Below are positions 1 through 8,611 of a stretch of 64,000 bases of DNA, one piece after another. Each line of letters starts with the position of its first letter. Position 1 is the first letter of the stretch. The stretch is from Oxydemutator sp963693105 (GTDB taxonomy: Bacteria > Pseudomonadota > Gammaproteobacteria > Poriferisulfidales > Oxydemutatoraceae), in assembly GCA_963693105.1 (NCBI GenBank), contig OY843752.1:310001-374000 (forward strand). Direction: 5' to 3'. The translations under genes and the position numbers were made by a program. Below the pieces are notes generated by a model that did no database searches, had not been told where the DNA came from, and saw only the letters and a program-made list of their open reading frames with translations.

Positions 1-285
1 GGCTTCCATGCCGGACAGAATCGCCAGCGCGGTCCTGGCGCCGATGCCGCTGACCTTGAGCACTTCGCGGAACAAGGCGCGGTCGTACTCGCCGGCGAAG
101 GCATAGAGAATGTGGGCGTCGTCGCGCACCAGCAGATGGGTCAGAACGGTCACCTCGGCGCCGGCTTCGGGCAGCGCATAGAACGTACACATCGGCGCTT
201 GCAGTTCGTAGCCGACGCCGCCGACGTCAATCAGCAGATGCGGCGGCTTTTTTACGATCAAGGTGCCGCAAAGACGCGCGATCAT
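1..285 (-). CDS. ruvA: Holliday junction branch migration protein RuvA, N-terminal part
   Basis: The first 95 residues are visible; the rest lies beyond the left window edge. The start MIARLCGTLI and the following LLIDVGGVGYEL are typical of the RuvA oligonucleotide-binding domain I, and KVSGIGARTALAIL is the first helix-hairpin-helix of domain II. RuvA binds four-way junctions and loads the RuvB motor. The ATG overlaps the TGA of ruvC (ATGA), so the two are translationally coupled in one operon, with ruvB expected next outside the window. Identification is secure despite truncation. Confidence 0.95.
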   Translation of the reverse strand, partial: MIARLCGTLIVKKPPHLLIDVGGVGYELQAPMCTFYALPEAGAEVTVLTHLLVRDDAHILYAFAGEYDRALFREVLKVSGIGARTALAILSGMEA

Positions 286-779
286 CGCACGGCCTCCGCG
301 GCGGGCAGACGGACATCGGACACAAAGGCGTGGCACAGCGCGGCGGCCATCGCGTCCGACTCGTCGAACGCCCCGCGTTCGGCGATGCCGAGCAGGCGGC
401 AGACCATGTACTGAACCTGGCGCTTGTCGGCGCCGCCGCCGCCGGTGACCGCCTTCTTGATGAATTTCGCGCTGTATTCGTGCACCGCAAGACCGGCCTT
501 GACCACCGCGCATATCGCGGCGCCGCGCGCCTGGCCGAGTTTCAGCGCGATCGCGGCATTCTTCGCCAGGAAAACTTCCTCCACCGCCGCCTCTTGCGGC
601 TTGTGCGCCTCGACGACCTCGAGCACGCCGTCGAAAATCATGCCGAGCCGCTCGTGCGGCGGCAAATCGGCGACGTGGATGACGCCGCCCGCAATGTAAC
701 GATGCGCGCGGCCGTTGCTTTCGATGACGGAGTAACCGGTGTCGCGAAAACCGGGGTCAATGCCGAGAATACGCTTCAT
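282..779 (-). CDS. ruvC: Crossover junction endodeoxyribonuclease RuvC
   Basis: 165 residues, the normal length. RuvC is the dimeric resolvase that cuts Holliday junctions held by RuvAB. The metal-binding carboxylates of the RNase H-like fold are all in place: D8 in GIDPG, E67 in VEEVF, and D139 and D142 in FDESDA. The frame stays open further upstream, but MKRILGIDPG is the family start. A perfect TATAAT on the minus strand about 50 bp upstream suggests the ruvCA unit has its own promoter. In most gammaproteobacteria yebC directly precedes ruvC; here a RiPP-like precursor gene separates them. Confidence 0.96.
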   Translation of the reverse strand: MKRILGIDPGFRDTGYSVIESNGRAHRYIAGGVIHVADLPPHERLGMIFDGVLEVVEAHKPQEAAVEEVFLAKNAAIALKLGQARGAAICAVVKAGLAVHEYSAKFIKKAVTGGGGADKRQVQYMVCRLLGIAERGAFDESDAMAAALCHAFVSDVRLPAAEAVR

Positions 780-827
780 CGCACGCCGCGCGGCGGGAAA
801 TTGGCTGACATGGACATGGGCCGGTTC

Positions 828-833
828 ATTATA
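828..833 (-). promoter_or_regulatory. candidate -10 element for ruvCA
   Basis: Perfect TATAAT on the minus strand about 49 bp upstream of the ruvC ATG. No convincing -35 at 17-18 bp and no extended -10 TG. It sits downstream of the precursor gene's hairpin, so it would give ruvCA an independent promoter. Inference only. Confidence 0.4.
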
Positions 834-882
834 CCCGGCGGCTGACCGGCAGGACGCCCGGTCACAAAGAGTACGCAAAAGC

Positions 883-913
883 GGGGGCCGCCGGTGCGGC
901 CCGGCGTACCCCC
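883..913 (-). terminator. possible terminator of the first precursor gene
   Basis: On the minus strand, a GC-rich hairpin (GGGGG with CCCCC, inner GCCGG with CCGGC) lies about 35 bp past the precursor stop codon and is followed by GCTTTTGCG. The T-run is short, so termination may be incomplete. Confidence 0.4.
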
Positions 914-946
914 TGATTTACTTTGAGTGGGCGGGTTTCAGCGGCT

Positions 947-1489
947 TCAACCGGGGAGGCCGACGTTGCTGGGACCGGACCCACCGACCGGACCACCCGT
1001 GTACGTATTACTGCCGGCGAAGACACCTGCCTCAATACCAACCCCGACGCCGACCGCGGCCCCGACCCCGACTCCGACCGCTGTCCCTACAATAACCCCA
1101 CCGACAACGGCAGACGCCGTCGTTCCCGCAGCAACACCGACCGCCGTACCAATCGCGGAAAAGACTCCAACGCAGGCGGCTATCAGACCGATGATTTCAA
1201 AAAGCCCGCCGGATACTTTATCCATTTGCTCGTCGGTCAAGGATCCCATCATCTCGTCAACCAAGGCATAGTCCGGTACCACGACGTTCAATTCATCGGC
1301 GGTATTGTGGACATACGTGATTCGCAAATCGGGGCATTGCGCCGCAACCTGCTCTACGGCTTTGCGGACTACAGGCGCCGTCTCTTCATTGGACAACCCT
1401 GCCCCGATGAGAATAGCCGCATATTCATTCATCATAGGTGTTCCTTCATCCGTCATAGGTGCTCCATCTGCTGTATTTGCTGTATCCAT
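947..1489 (-). CDS. RiPP-like precursor peptide 1 (NHLP-type leader, Gly/Val/Ala-rich core)
   Basis: 180 residues. I chose the ATG at 1489 because GAGGAG lies 7 bp upstream; the frame is open further back, but that part overlaps the promoter. Residues 1-95 form an acidic leader containing NTADELNVVVPD and ending DEQMDKVSGG, which is the nitrile-hydratase-like leader plus double-glycine pattern. Residues 96-180 are a hydrophobic core of GVGVG-type repeats ending PSNVGLPG. The leader and core start (PMMNE, SGG.FEII) match the precursor at 11077-11616, and NTADELN.VVPD matches the one at 41322-41837. It is inserted between yebC and ruvC. No modification or export gene is nearby. Leader/core assignment is by family resemblance; the product is unknown. 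Confidence 0.75.
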   Translation of the reverse strand: MDTANTADGAPMTDEGTPMMNEYAAILIGAGLSNEETAPVVRKAVEQVAAQCPDLRITYVHNTADELNVVVPDYALVDEMMGSLTDEQMDKVSGGLFEIIGLIAACVGVFSAIGTAVGVAAGTTASAVVGGVIVGTAVGVGVGAAVGVGVGIEAGVFAGSNTYTGGPVGGSGPSNVGLPG

Positions 1490-1528
1490 GTCTGGCTCCT
1501 CATTGCTGCTACTGTTCCGCAGTCTGTC

Positions 1529-1578
1529 AGCATACAGACAACGACCGGAAATATCAAGTATGACAAAGGTTTCTGAAC
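1529..1578 (-). promoter_or_regulatory. precursor-family promoter with upstream box (copy 1)
   Basis: On the minus strand: box GTTCAGAAACCTTTGTCA (1578-1561), 3 bp, -35 TTGATA (1557-1552), 17 bp spacer, -10 TATGCT (1534-1529). The same box-to-promoter geometry recurs upstream of the other four precursor genes. Confidence 0.75.
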
Positions 1579-1642
1579 CGATGTTTGCGGCCATGTCTGC
1601 GCGGTTTCAGCACCGTGCAAACCATCGCGGCGCCGTGAGCGC

Positions 1643-2374
1643 TTACAAAGCGCCGTCCGGAAAGTCGGCGTTGCAATAGACGTTTTGCACGTCGTCGAGC
1701 GCTTCGAGCGCGTCCAGCAGGCGCAGCAGTTTGTCCGCATCGTCGCGCGCAAGCGGGACTGAATTCGCGGGCGTCATCTCGACCGCGCTGTCCTGCGGCG
1801 GCGCGCCCGCCTGCCGCATCGTCTCGCGTACATCGAGCAGGCGCTTCGGCTCCACCGTCAGCCGCAAGCCGGCGGCGTCGGCCGCGACATCTTCGACGCC
1901 CGCCTCGATGGCGGCCTCGATGACCGCGTCCTCGTCGCAATCGGGCGGATAAACCAGCACGCCTTTCTGCTCAAACAGCCAGGCGACGGAGCCGGACGTG
2001 CCGAGATTGCCGCCGCAGCGGCCAAAAGTATGGCGGACTTCGGCGACGGTGCGGTTGCGGTTGTCGGTCGCACACTCGACGAGCACGGCGGCGCCGCCGG
2101 CGCCGTAACCCTCGTAGGTGACATTTTCATAGACCGTGCCCTCCATCTCTCCGGTGCCGCGCTGAATCGAGCGGCGGACGTTGTCCTTGCCGATGTTGGC
2201 GGCGACCGCCTTGTCAACGGCAAGGCGCAAACGCGGGTTGGCGGCGGGGTCGCCGCCGCCAACGCGGGCGGCGACCGTAATCTCGCGTATCAGTTTCGTG
2301 AACAGTTTGCCGCGTTTGGCGTCCTGCGCCTTCTTCCTGTGCTGTATGTTCGCCCACTTGCTATGTCCGGCCAT
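1643..2374 (-). CDS. yebC: YebC/PmpR family transcription/translation regulator
   Basis: 243 residues, full length for the family, starting MAGHSKWANIQHRK, the signature N-terminus. Contains IGKDNVRRSIQRGTG and GYGAGGAAVLVECATDNRNRT, both diagnostic of YebC. Members bind DNA as regulators, and some act on stalled ribosomes. Its first 14 bases overlap the end of nudB, giving an aspS/nudB/yebC/ruvC-like arrangement. Between its stop and ruvC sits the first RiPP-like precursor. Confidence 0.96.
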   Translation of the reverse strand: MAGHSKWANIQHRKKAQDAKRGKLFTKLIREITVAARVGGGDPAANPRLRLAVDKAVAANIGKDNVRRSIQRGTGEMEGTVYENVTYEGYGAGGAAVLVECATDNRNRTVAEVRHTFGRCGGNLGTSGSVAWLFEQKGVLVYPPDCDEDAVIEAAIEAGVEDVAADAAGLRLTVEPKRLLDVRETMRQAGAPPQDSAVEMTPANSVPLARDDADKLLRLLDALEALDDVQNVYCNADFPDGAL

Positions 2375-2822
2375 TGCCCACCCCGCGGCGCCGTCCGTTC
2401 ACCCATCGCTCAATCGCCGCCCGGTTCGTATGCGAACTGACCGCCGCCGCGGCCTGCCCGCCGGCCAGCCAGAGATATTCGTTGTGTTCGCGGTCATCCA
2501 GCCGCACTTCGCACGGGCGCTCCACCTCCAGGCGGAAAACGTGCTCGGCATTCTCAATGACGCCGGGCGCGTAGCGGTGGCGCCACAGCGGATACAACAG
2601 GTAACGGTTCATGGTCTTGCAATCCACCAGGCTTTGTCCCGGCAGGCCGGTTTCCTCGCGCAGTTCGCGCAAGGCGCCCGGGCGCGGCTCTTCACCCCAT
2701 TCGAGGCTGCCTGCCACCGACTGCCAGAAATAGTCGGGCTTTTTTCGTCTCAGAAGAAGCACTTCGCCGGATTTTGCGTACACCAGGACAAGAACGGATT
2801 CGGGGCGCTTGTAGCGTGTCAT
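2361..2822 (-). CDS. nudB: Dihydroneopterin triphosphate diphosphatase (Nudix)
   Basis: 153 residues starting MTRYKRPESVLVLVYA, close to the NudB N-terminus. The Nudix box runs over residues 38-60, with GSLEWGE, then RELREETGL matching Gx5Ex7REUxEExGU. NudB removes pyrophosphate from dihydroneopterin triphosphate in folate synthesis. The longer open frame upstream overlaps no ribosome site and was rejected. Overlap with yebC implies co-transcription; synteny with aspS and yebC supports NudB over other Nudix enzymes. Confidence 0.92.
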   Translation of the reverse strand: MTRYKRPESVLVLVYAKSGEVLLLRRKKPDYFWQSVAGSLEWGEEPRPGALRELREETGLPGQSLVDCKTMNRYLLYPLWRHRYAPGVIENAEHVFRLEVERPCEVRLDDREHNEYLWLAGGQAAAAVSSHTNRAAIERWVNGRRRGVGNGRT

Positions 2823-2912
2823 TGCCGTCCGGGGAAATTGTGCATATGCAATATTGTCGGAAAAACGCGGCGACGATGCAACCGCAAAACCCGTCCGCAC
2901 GCGGGAAAGCGG

Positions 2913-2998
2913 CGGAGAGGGAGGGATTCGAACCCCCGGACCGCAAAACGGTCAACGGTTTTCAAGACCGCCGCCTTCAACCACTCAGCCACCTCTCC
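2913..2998 (-). tRNA. tRNA-Ser (TGA anticodon)
   Basis: About 86 nt, class II tRNA. The acceptor stem pairs GGAGAGG with CCTCTCC, the D arm is TGGCTGAGTGGTTGAAGG, the anticodon loop CTTGAAA gives TGA, a long variable arm follows, and the T loop is GGTTCGAATCC. The CCA end is not encoded (GCC follows). Confidence 0.95.
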
Positions 2999-3078
2999 AC
3001 CGGACACGGGCACTATTCTACCCGCCAGGACAATGCCGGGACAAAGATTTATACTTTTCGGCGAAAGCTCCGGCCATC

Positions 3079-3933
3079 ATGAAGTTCTCGATTATCATCC
3101 CGACCTGCAACCGCTACCGGATTGTGGGCGAACTGATCGCCTCGATCAACGACCTCGATTACCAGGGCTCTTTCGAGACCGTCATCACCGACCAGTCGGA
3201 CATCCGGCAGGAGATTGTGCCGCCGCGGCGGGGAGCATACCGCTGCCTGCCGATGAAGCGGAAAGGCGCGGCGGCGGCGCGCAACCATGCGATTCGCCAC
3301 GCCACGGGGGATTATCTGCTGTTCGTGGACGACGATGCGGTGTTCGAGAAAGACAGCCTGAGCGTCGCCGACCGACTCATCGCGCAGTATCCCGACCACG
3401 CCTGCATCTGCGGCCTGACGACGTTGCCGGACGGCAAACGGGCTTATTCGAGACACGCGGGCGCCGCCGAGACGCCCGTTGCTTTCAACCACTTCGAGTG
3501 CTGCCTGCTGTCGTCCATGATTGTCAAGCGCGAAACCATGCTGGAAGTGGAACTGTTCGATGAACAACTGGGCGTCGGCGCAAAATACGGCGGCAGCGAA
3601 GAAAGCGATCTGGTGCTGCGGCTGCTTCAACAAAATGAACGGATTGTCTATAACCCGGCTTTCCGGGTGCGTCATCCGGACGTGGACGCCCGCAAGGCGG
3701 CGCTCAGGCTCTGGTTTCGCAAGCACTACACGTACGGCGTCGGGCGCGGCGCGATGCTCAGAAAACACTGCCGCATAAAGCCGCTATGGGCGCTGCATTA
3801 TTCGGCGCTGTCGTTGCTGCGCCCGCTGGCGGGCCTGTTCGTGGAACTGTTGCGCCTCAAACCCAGAAGCGCCCTGCGCTACGCGGCGTCCATCGCCGGC
3901 AGAATCCGGGGATTCATCACTTACAAGCCTTGA
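3079..3933 (+). CDS. Family 2 glycosyltransferase
   Basis: 284 residues. The N-terminus MKFSIIIPTCNR is the GT-A fold opening; LLFVDDDAVF near residue 90 is the DXD-type nucleotide-sugar/metal site, and the GGSEESDLVLRL segment supplies the catalytic ED-type motif. Substrate cannot be deduced. It follows the divergent tRNA-Ser, and its last 150 bases overlap the 3' end of the convergent second glycosyltransferase. Neither glycosyltransferase belongs to the usual aspS-nudB neighbourhood, so both look like an insertion in it, probably for surface polysaccharide. Confidence 0.85.
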   Translation: MKFSIIIPTCNRYRIVGELIASINDLDYQGSFETVITDQSDIRQEIVPPRRGAYRCLPMKRKGAAAARNHAIRHATGDYLLFVDDDAVFEKDSLSVADRLIAQYPDHACICGLTTLPDGKRAYSRHAGAAETPVAFNHFECCLLSSMIVKRETMLEVELFDEQLGVGAKYGGSEESDLVLRLLQQNERIVYNPAFRVRHPDVDARKAALRLWFRKHYTYGVGRGAMLRKHCRIKPLWALHYSALSLLRPLAGLFVELLRLKPRSALRYAASIAGRIRGFITYKP

Positions 3934-5043
3934 CCCCGCGCGCGCGCGGAGGGCCAGCACCCGGTGATAGAAAAATACGGCGGCGGCTTCCAGACGGAAC
4001 ACCAGCGAGTCGGGGAACCAGCGCGGGAAAATCATCAGGCACCAGGAGCGCAACCCCAGCCTTCCCTTGTGCGACAACCGCCCGTGGAAAAATCTCGCCT
4101 TGTCCAGCCCGTGGGCATAGGCCAACTGGACAACCATCCTGTTCAGAAAAATATAAAAGGCGAGACGGGCGGCTCGCCGGTTCTTCTCCGGCAACCGCTC
4201 CAGCACGGCGATTAATTCATTGGACATCCGCACGGCTTTGTCCAGAGTCCCGGCGGTTACTTCATGCCCCTGTCTGACCAGATCGAAGTAAACACCGGGA
4301 GAAACATCCAGCCATTCACTGTCAATGTTTTTCTCGACGATTCTGGCAATCTGCTCCATTTGCTCGTCGCGCCGGCTGCGGCAAACGCCGTGGCGATGAT
4401 CCCGCCACGCCACCAGGAAATCGTCCAGCACGGCGCAAGGATGATGTGCGGAGAGACGCCTCCACAGATCGAAGTCCTCGGCACACGAGTACTGACGGTC
4501 ATAGTAAAAATCCCCGCCGCGCAGGAGGTCGAGGTTGAGGAAGGCGCTGGAATGAACGAACGGCGTCGAAAAACAACTGAAAATGTAGAAACTGGTCCAG
4601 TCCGGGATGGGGACGTTCCACTTCTTGATGACGCGGCCATCGGGGTTGATAATCAGAGAACTGCTTCCGCACAAAACGCACTCCGGGTGCGCGTGCATGA
4701 AATCGCGCTGCCGTTGGAGGCGCATGGGAAAGCTGATGTCGTCGCAGTCCATGCGTGCGAGGTAGGCGCCGCGCGCAAGGTCTATGCCCTCGTTCAACGT
4801 CGCGACCAGCCCCCTGTTCTCCCTTGAAACAACGCGGATGCGCCGGTCGTGTGCGGCGTATTCCTCCACCACGGACAGCGAGCCGTCGGTCGAACCGTCA
4901 TTGATGACGAGCAGCTCGAAATCCGCGAAAGTCTGTCCAAGAATGGATTGAATCGCCTCGCCGATGAAACGCTCGCCGTTGAACACCGGCATCAACACGG
5001 TCACTTCGGGGGCGGCCCCGGACGATGCGCCGACTGCCGCCAT
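3784..5043 (-). CDS. Family 2 glycosyltransferase
   Basis: 419 residues. The GT-A domain is clear: VTVLMPVFNGERFIGEAI, FELLVINDGSTDGS, and ARMDCDD as the DXD motif near residue 98; the AEDFDLWRRL motif follows. The last ~50 residues are Arg/Gln-rich and read antisense to the convergent glycosyltransferase, so the tail may be a recent extension. The ATG lies one base after the aspS stop, which suggests translational coupling to aspS. Sugar donor and acceptor unknown. Confidence 0.85.
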   Translation of the reverse strand: MAAVGASSGAAPEVTVLMPVFNGERFIGEAIQSILGQTFADFELLVINDGSTDGSLSVVEEYAAHDRRIRVVSRENRGLVATLNEGIDLARGAYLARMDCDDISFPMRLQRQRDFMHAHPECVLCGSSSLIINPDGRVIKKWNVPIPDWTSFYIFSCFSTPFVHSSAFLNLDLLRGGDFYYDRQYSCAEDFDLWRRLSAHHPCAVLDDFLVAWRDHRHGVCRSRRDEQMEQIARIVEKNIDSEWLDVSPGVYFDLVRQGHEVTAGTLDKAVRMSNELIAVLERLPEKNRRAARLAFYIFLNRMVVQLAYAHGLDKARFFHGRLSHKGRLGLRSWCLMIFPRWFPDSLVFRLEAAAVFFYHRVLALRARAGSRLVSDESPDSAGDGRRVAQGASGFEAQQFHEQARQRAQQRQRRIMQRP

Positions 5044-5044
5044 C

Positions 5045-6814
5045 TCAGGCGCGTTTGTCGAGTTTCAGGTGCAACTCGCCCAACTGCTCCGGCGCGGCCG
5101 GCGACGGCGCCCCGGTCAGCGGGCAGGACGCGGTCTGTGTTTTCGGAAAAGCCATGACGTCGCGAATGGAATCGCCCGCCGTCATCAGCATGGCCATCCG
5201 GTCGAAACCGAAGGCGATACCGCCGTGCGGCGGACAGCCGTATTCCAGCGCGCGCAGGAAAAAACCGAACTGGTCGTCGGCTTGTTGCCGGGTAATCCCC
5301 AGCACCTCGAAAACAGCCTGCTGCATTTCCCGCTTGTGGATGCGAATCGAGCCGCCGCCCAGTTCGACACCGTTGATAACGATGTCATAAGCGCGCGACA
5401 AACAGCCGCCCGGATCGTCCAGCAAGCGCGCGGGGTCTTCGGTGCGCGGCGCAGTGAACGGATGATGCGGCGACAGCCAGCGCTGGTCGCGCCGGTCCCA
5501 CTCGAACATCGGGAAATCCACCACCCACACGGGCCGCCAGCCTTCCGCCACCAGATTGAAATCGTGTCCGAGCCGCACGCGCAGCGCCGCCAGCGTATCG
5601 TTGACGATGTCGCGCCGCCCGGCGCCGAAGAACAGCATGTCGCCTGCGCGCGCGCCGGTTTTTTCGAGCAGGCCCGCAACCACGTCGTCGGGCAGAAACT
5701 TGACGATGGGCGACTGCAATCCCTCGCGTCCGCGCTGCGGCGCTTCGCACTTGATGTAGGCAAGCCCTTTGGCGCCGTAACGCCCGACGTACTCGGTGTA
5801 CTCGTCAATCTCCTTGCGCGTCAGGCGCGCGCCGCCGGGCAAACGCAGCGCCGCAACCCGGCCGTCGGGGTCGCTGGCCGGGCCGGAGAAAACCTTGAAC
5901 TCGACGCCGCTCATTAAACCGGTTATCTCCGTCAACTCCAGCGGAATACGAAAATCCGGGCGGTCGGTGCCGTAGCGCGCCATCGCCTCGGCCCAGGTGA
6001 TGCGCGGAAAAGGATCGGGCAATTCGGCGTCCAGGATTTTCCGGAACAACCGCCTCAGCATTTCCTCCATCAACGCGGTGACATCCGCCTCGTCCATGAA
6101 AGAAGTCTCGATATCCAGCTGGGTGAACTCCGGCTGGCGGTCGGCACGCAAGTCCTCGTCGCGAAAGCACCGCGTAATCTGGTAGTAGCGGTCGAGACCG
6201 CCCATCATCAGAAGCTGCTTGAACAGCTGGGGGGATTGCGGCAGCGCGAAGAATGCGTGCGGCTGCGTGCGGCTTGGCACCAGATAATCGCGGGCGCCCT
6301 CGGGCGTGGCGCGCGTCAGAATCGGCGTCTCCGTCTCGACAAAACCGTTGCCGTCGAGAAATTCGCGCAGCGCGCGGCCAATGGCGGCGCGCTTCACCAG
6401 GCACGACAACATCCGCGGCTTGCGCAAATCAATGTAGCGGTAGCGCAGGCGAATCTCCTCATTGACATCGTCCTCGTCTATCTGAAACGGCGGCGTCGCC
6501 GACTCGTTCAGGATTTCCAGCGTCTCGCAGACGACCTCGACCTGCCCGGTCTCCAGCTCCGGGTTGGCGGTTTCCTCCGGGCGCAAACGCACTCGCCCGG
6601 CCACTTTCAGCACAAACTCGTTGCGCACGCGCTCGGCAAGCGCAAACACCTCCGGACGCTCCGGGTCGGCGACGACCTGCAACAGTCCGCTGCGGTCGCG
6701 CAAATCAATGAAAATAACGCCGCCGTGATCGCGGCGGCGGTTGGCCCAGCCGCAAACAACCACCGGTTGGCCGACGAGCGTCTCGTCCACCTGTCCGCAA
6801 TAATGGGTTCGCAT
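5045..6814 (-). CDS. aspS: Aspartyl-tRNA synthetase
   Basis: 589 residues, the usual bacterial length. Starts MRTHYCGQVDETLVGQ; an OB-fold anticodon-binding domain (VVVCGWANRRRDHGGVIFIDLRDRSG) is followed by class II catalytic motifs, including FRDEDLRADRQPEFTQLD and, near the end, GIAFGFDRMAM. I chose the ATG at 6814 over an in-frame TTG two codons upstream because the family begins with MRT. It lies just downstream of fmdB, a common pairing. Attaches Asp to tRNA-Asp. Confidence 0.97.
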   Translation of the reverse strand: MRTHYCGQVDETLVGQPVVVCGWANRRRDHGGVIFIDLRDRSGLLQVVADPERPEVFALAERVRNEFVLKVAGRVRLRPEETANPELETGQVEVVCETLEILNESATPPFQIDEDDVNEEIRLRYRYIDLRKPRMLSCLVKRAAIGRALREFLDGNGFVETETPILTRATPEGARDYLVPSRTQPHAFFALPQSPQLFKQLLMMGGLDRYYQITRCFRDEDLRADRQPEFTQLDIETSFMDEADVTALMEEMLRRLFRKILDAELPDPFPRITWAEAMARYGTDRPDFRIPLELTEITGLMSGVEFKVFSGPASDPDGRVAALRLPGGARLTRKEIDEYTEYVGRYGAKGLAYIKCEAPQRGREGLQSPIVKFLPDDVVAGLLEKTGARAGDMLFFGAGRRDIVNDTLAALRVRLGHDFNLVAEGWRPVWVVDFPMFEWDRRDQRWLSPHHPFTAPRTEDPARLLDDPGGCLSRAYDIVINGVELGGGSIRIHKREMQQAVFEVLGITRQQADDQFGFFLRALEYGCPPHGGIAFGFDRMAMLMTAGDSIRDVMAFPKTQTASCPLTGAPSPAAPEQLGELHLKLDKRA

Positions 6815-6837
6815 TGGCAATGAAGCGCCGGCGCGAG

Positions 6838-7203
6838 TCAGCCGTCGCCGGATGACGTCTGCGTCCGGGCCGGCTTGTCCGGCGCGGCAGCAGCCTTCTT
6901 GTGCTTGCCGGCGGCATCTTTTCCGCCGCCGGCAGCTGGGCCGTCACCGGAGGATGGGGCGCCGCCTGACGATGCGTCGCCGCCGGAGGATGGGCCGTCC
7001 GCCGTCAGATTGCGCTTGTTGCCGGTCTTGAAATCGGTCTCATACCAGCCGCCGCCGGACAGCCTGAAACCGGCGGCGGACATCAGTTTCCTGAGCCCGG
7101 CGCGGCGGCAGGACGGGCAATCCGTCAGCAACGGCTCGCTGATTCCCTGCAGCACTTCCAGCCGGTGGCCACAAAGGCTACACTCGTATTCGTAGATTGG
7201 CAC
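6838..7203 (-). CDS. FmdB family zinc-ribbon protein
   Basis: 121 residues with a GTG start. MPIYEYECSLCGHRLEVLQ and CPSCRR form the paired CxxC zinc ribbon of the FmdB/putative regulatory family. The remaining half is low-complexity Gly/Ser/Ala/Lys (SSGGDASSGGAPSSGDG), as is common in gammaproteobacterial members. Position just upstream of aspS matches known synteny. Its molecular role is not established. Confidence 0.85.
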   Translation of the reverse strand: MPIYEYECSLCGHRLEVLQGISEPLLTDCPSCRRAGLRKLMSAAGFRLSGGGWYETDFKTGNKRNLTADGPSSGGDASSGGAPSSGDGPAAGGGKDAAGKHKKAAAAPDKPARTQTSSGDG

Positions 7204-7283
7204 GATTCAACTCCAAACCTCAGGCTGCCGCTGAAACCGTCTCGTTGAGAACCGGATACCCGGCACAGCCCGTGAATACTACC

Positions 7284-7895
7284 ATGCCCGGCAACAACAT
7301 ACTCATTCTCTATTACAGTTCCACCGGCGCCGTCGCCGAAATGGCGCGCATTATCGCCCGCGGCGCGGACGGCGTCGAGGATTGCGAAAGCCGCTTGCGC
7401 ACCGTGGCGCCGCTGCCGGCGCCGGGACAGACGGCGCCCGCGCAAACACCGGACAAAGGGCCGCCGTACGCAACACTGGCCGATCTCGAAAATTGCGACG
7501 CCCTGATCATCGGCAGCCCGACCCACTTCGGCAACATGGCCGCGCCGCTCAAGCATTTCCTGGACCAGACCTCGGCGCTGTGGTTCAAAGGAGGACTGAG
7601 CGGAAAACCGGCGGCGGTTTTCACTTCCAGCGCCAGCCTGCACGGCGGCCAGGAGACGACGCTGCTGTCCATGATGCTGCCGTTGTTCCACCACGGCATG
7701 GTGGTTTGCGGACTGCCCTATGAGGAGGCGGCACTCGAAAGCACGCGCGCCGGCGGCACACCGTACGGCCCAAGCCACTTCGCGGGATTCGATTCTCTGC
7801 CGATTACCGCCGACGAGGCGAGTTTGTGCCGGGCGCTCGGCAGGCGCGTCGCGACCCTGGCGGCAAGACTGAACACCGGCGGACGGCGGCGCTGA
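7284..7895 (+). CDS. wrbA: WrbA-like NAD(P)H:quinone oxidoreductase
   Basis: 203 residues, flavodoxin fold. ILILYYSSTGAVAEMAR is the FMN phosphate-binding loop; GSPTHFGNMAAPLKHFLDQT, SSASLHGGQE and GGTPYGPSHFAG are characteristic WrbA segments. The family binds FMN and reduces quinones by two electrons. The start is the ATG preceding PGNNILIL; it is divergent from fmdB, so a promoter probably lies in the ~80 bp between them. Confidence 0.9.
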   Translation: MPGNNILILYYSSTGAVAEMARIIARGADGVEDCESRLRTVAPLPAPGQTAPAQTPDKGPPYATLADLENCDALIIGSPTHFGNMAAPLKHFLDQTSALWFKGGLSGKPAAVFTSSASLHGGQETTLLSMMLPLFHHGMVVCGLPYEEAALESTRAGGTPYGPSHFAGFDSLPITADEASLCRALGRRVATLAARLNTGGRRR

Positions 7896-7906
7896 GACGG
7901 AAGGTT

Positions 7907-8611
7907 CTAAACGCCGCCTGCAAGCACCTCGCGCGCAAACGGCACGGTGATGCGGCGCTGGTCGCGCAGGCTGGCATGGTCGAGACGGTGAACCGCGTCC
8001 GCCAGATAACCCATATTGCGCGGATGATGGTGGAGCAGATAACGGATGACCTCGTCCGGCACGGTGCAGCCGCGCTCGCGGGCGTGGAGTTTCAGCGCCT
8101 TCGGCTTGTCGGCGTCGCTCAACGGCGACAACCGATAGACACCGCCCCACACCAGGCGCGACGACAGGTCTTTCAGCGCAAAGGGCAGGTGCGTCGGATT
8201 GCCGCGGGCGGCGACCGCGATGCGGCATCCGCGCGCACGCGCGCGGTTGATCAGATCAAACAGCGCCTCCTCCCACCGGGTGACACCGGCGGCGGCGTCC
8301 ACATCGTCAATGCAAATCATCTCGACGGTTTCGAGACCGGCGAGCAGGCCGACATCCTCCCCGATCCGCGTTTTCAGCGGCACGAAAACGCCGCGCCGGT
8401 TCAATTGCGCAGTGCGCCGGCACACGGCCTGCAGCAGATGGCTCTTGCCGGTGAACTGCTGGCCCCACATAAAGACCTGCTCGGCGCCGGCGGACGATTC
8501 GCAAAGACGCTCCAGACGGTCCACGGAAGCCGCATTGCCGCCGGTGTAAAAGTTCTCGAAGGTTCTGTCTTTGCCGACGCTCAGGCGAATCGGCAGTTGC
8601 TCGGCTTCCAT
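7907..8611 (-). CDS. hda: DnaA regulatory inactivator Hda
   Basis: 234 residues. A DnaA-like AAA+ module without the DNA-binding domain: FENFYTGGNAA, Walker A GQQFTGKSHL, Walker B ICIDDVDAA, and an R-finger region SSRLVWGGVYRL. Hda with the sliding clamp stimulates ATP hydrolysis by DnaA after initiation. The start overlaps the upstream phosphatidyltransferase stop by one base (TGATG), indicating coupling. Confidence 0.93.
   Translation of the reverse strand: MEAEQLPIRLSVGKDRTFENFYTGGNAASVDRLERLCESSAGAEQVFMWGQQFTGKSHLLQAVCRRTAQLNRRGVFVPLKTRIGEDVGLLAGLETVEMICIDDVDAAAGVTRWEEALFDLINRARARGCRIAVAARGNPTHLPFALKDLSSRLVWGGVYRLSPLSDADKPKALKLHARERGCTVPDEVIRYLLHHHPRNMGYLADAVHRLDHASLRDQRRITVPFAREVLAGGV

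Noticed and set aside
947..1489. Class IIb bacteriocin without modification
   Set aside because: Gly-rich helices and a Gly-Gly site fit, but the leader is far longer than a double-glycine leader (about 95 residues) and carries the NHLP-type segment.
1490..1594. Longer N-terminus for precursor 1 starting at 1594
   Set aside because: This part covers the promoter box, -35 and -10 shared with the other precursors, and a good ribosome site precedes the ATG at 1489.
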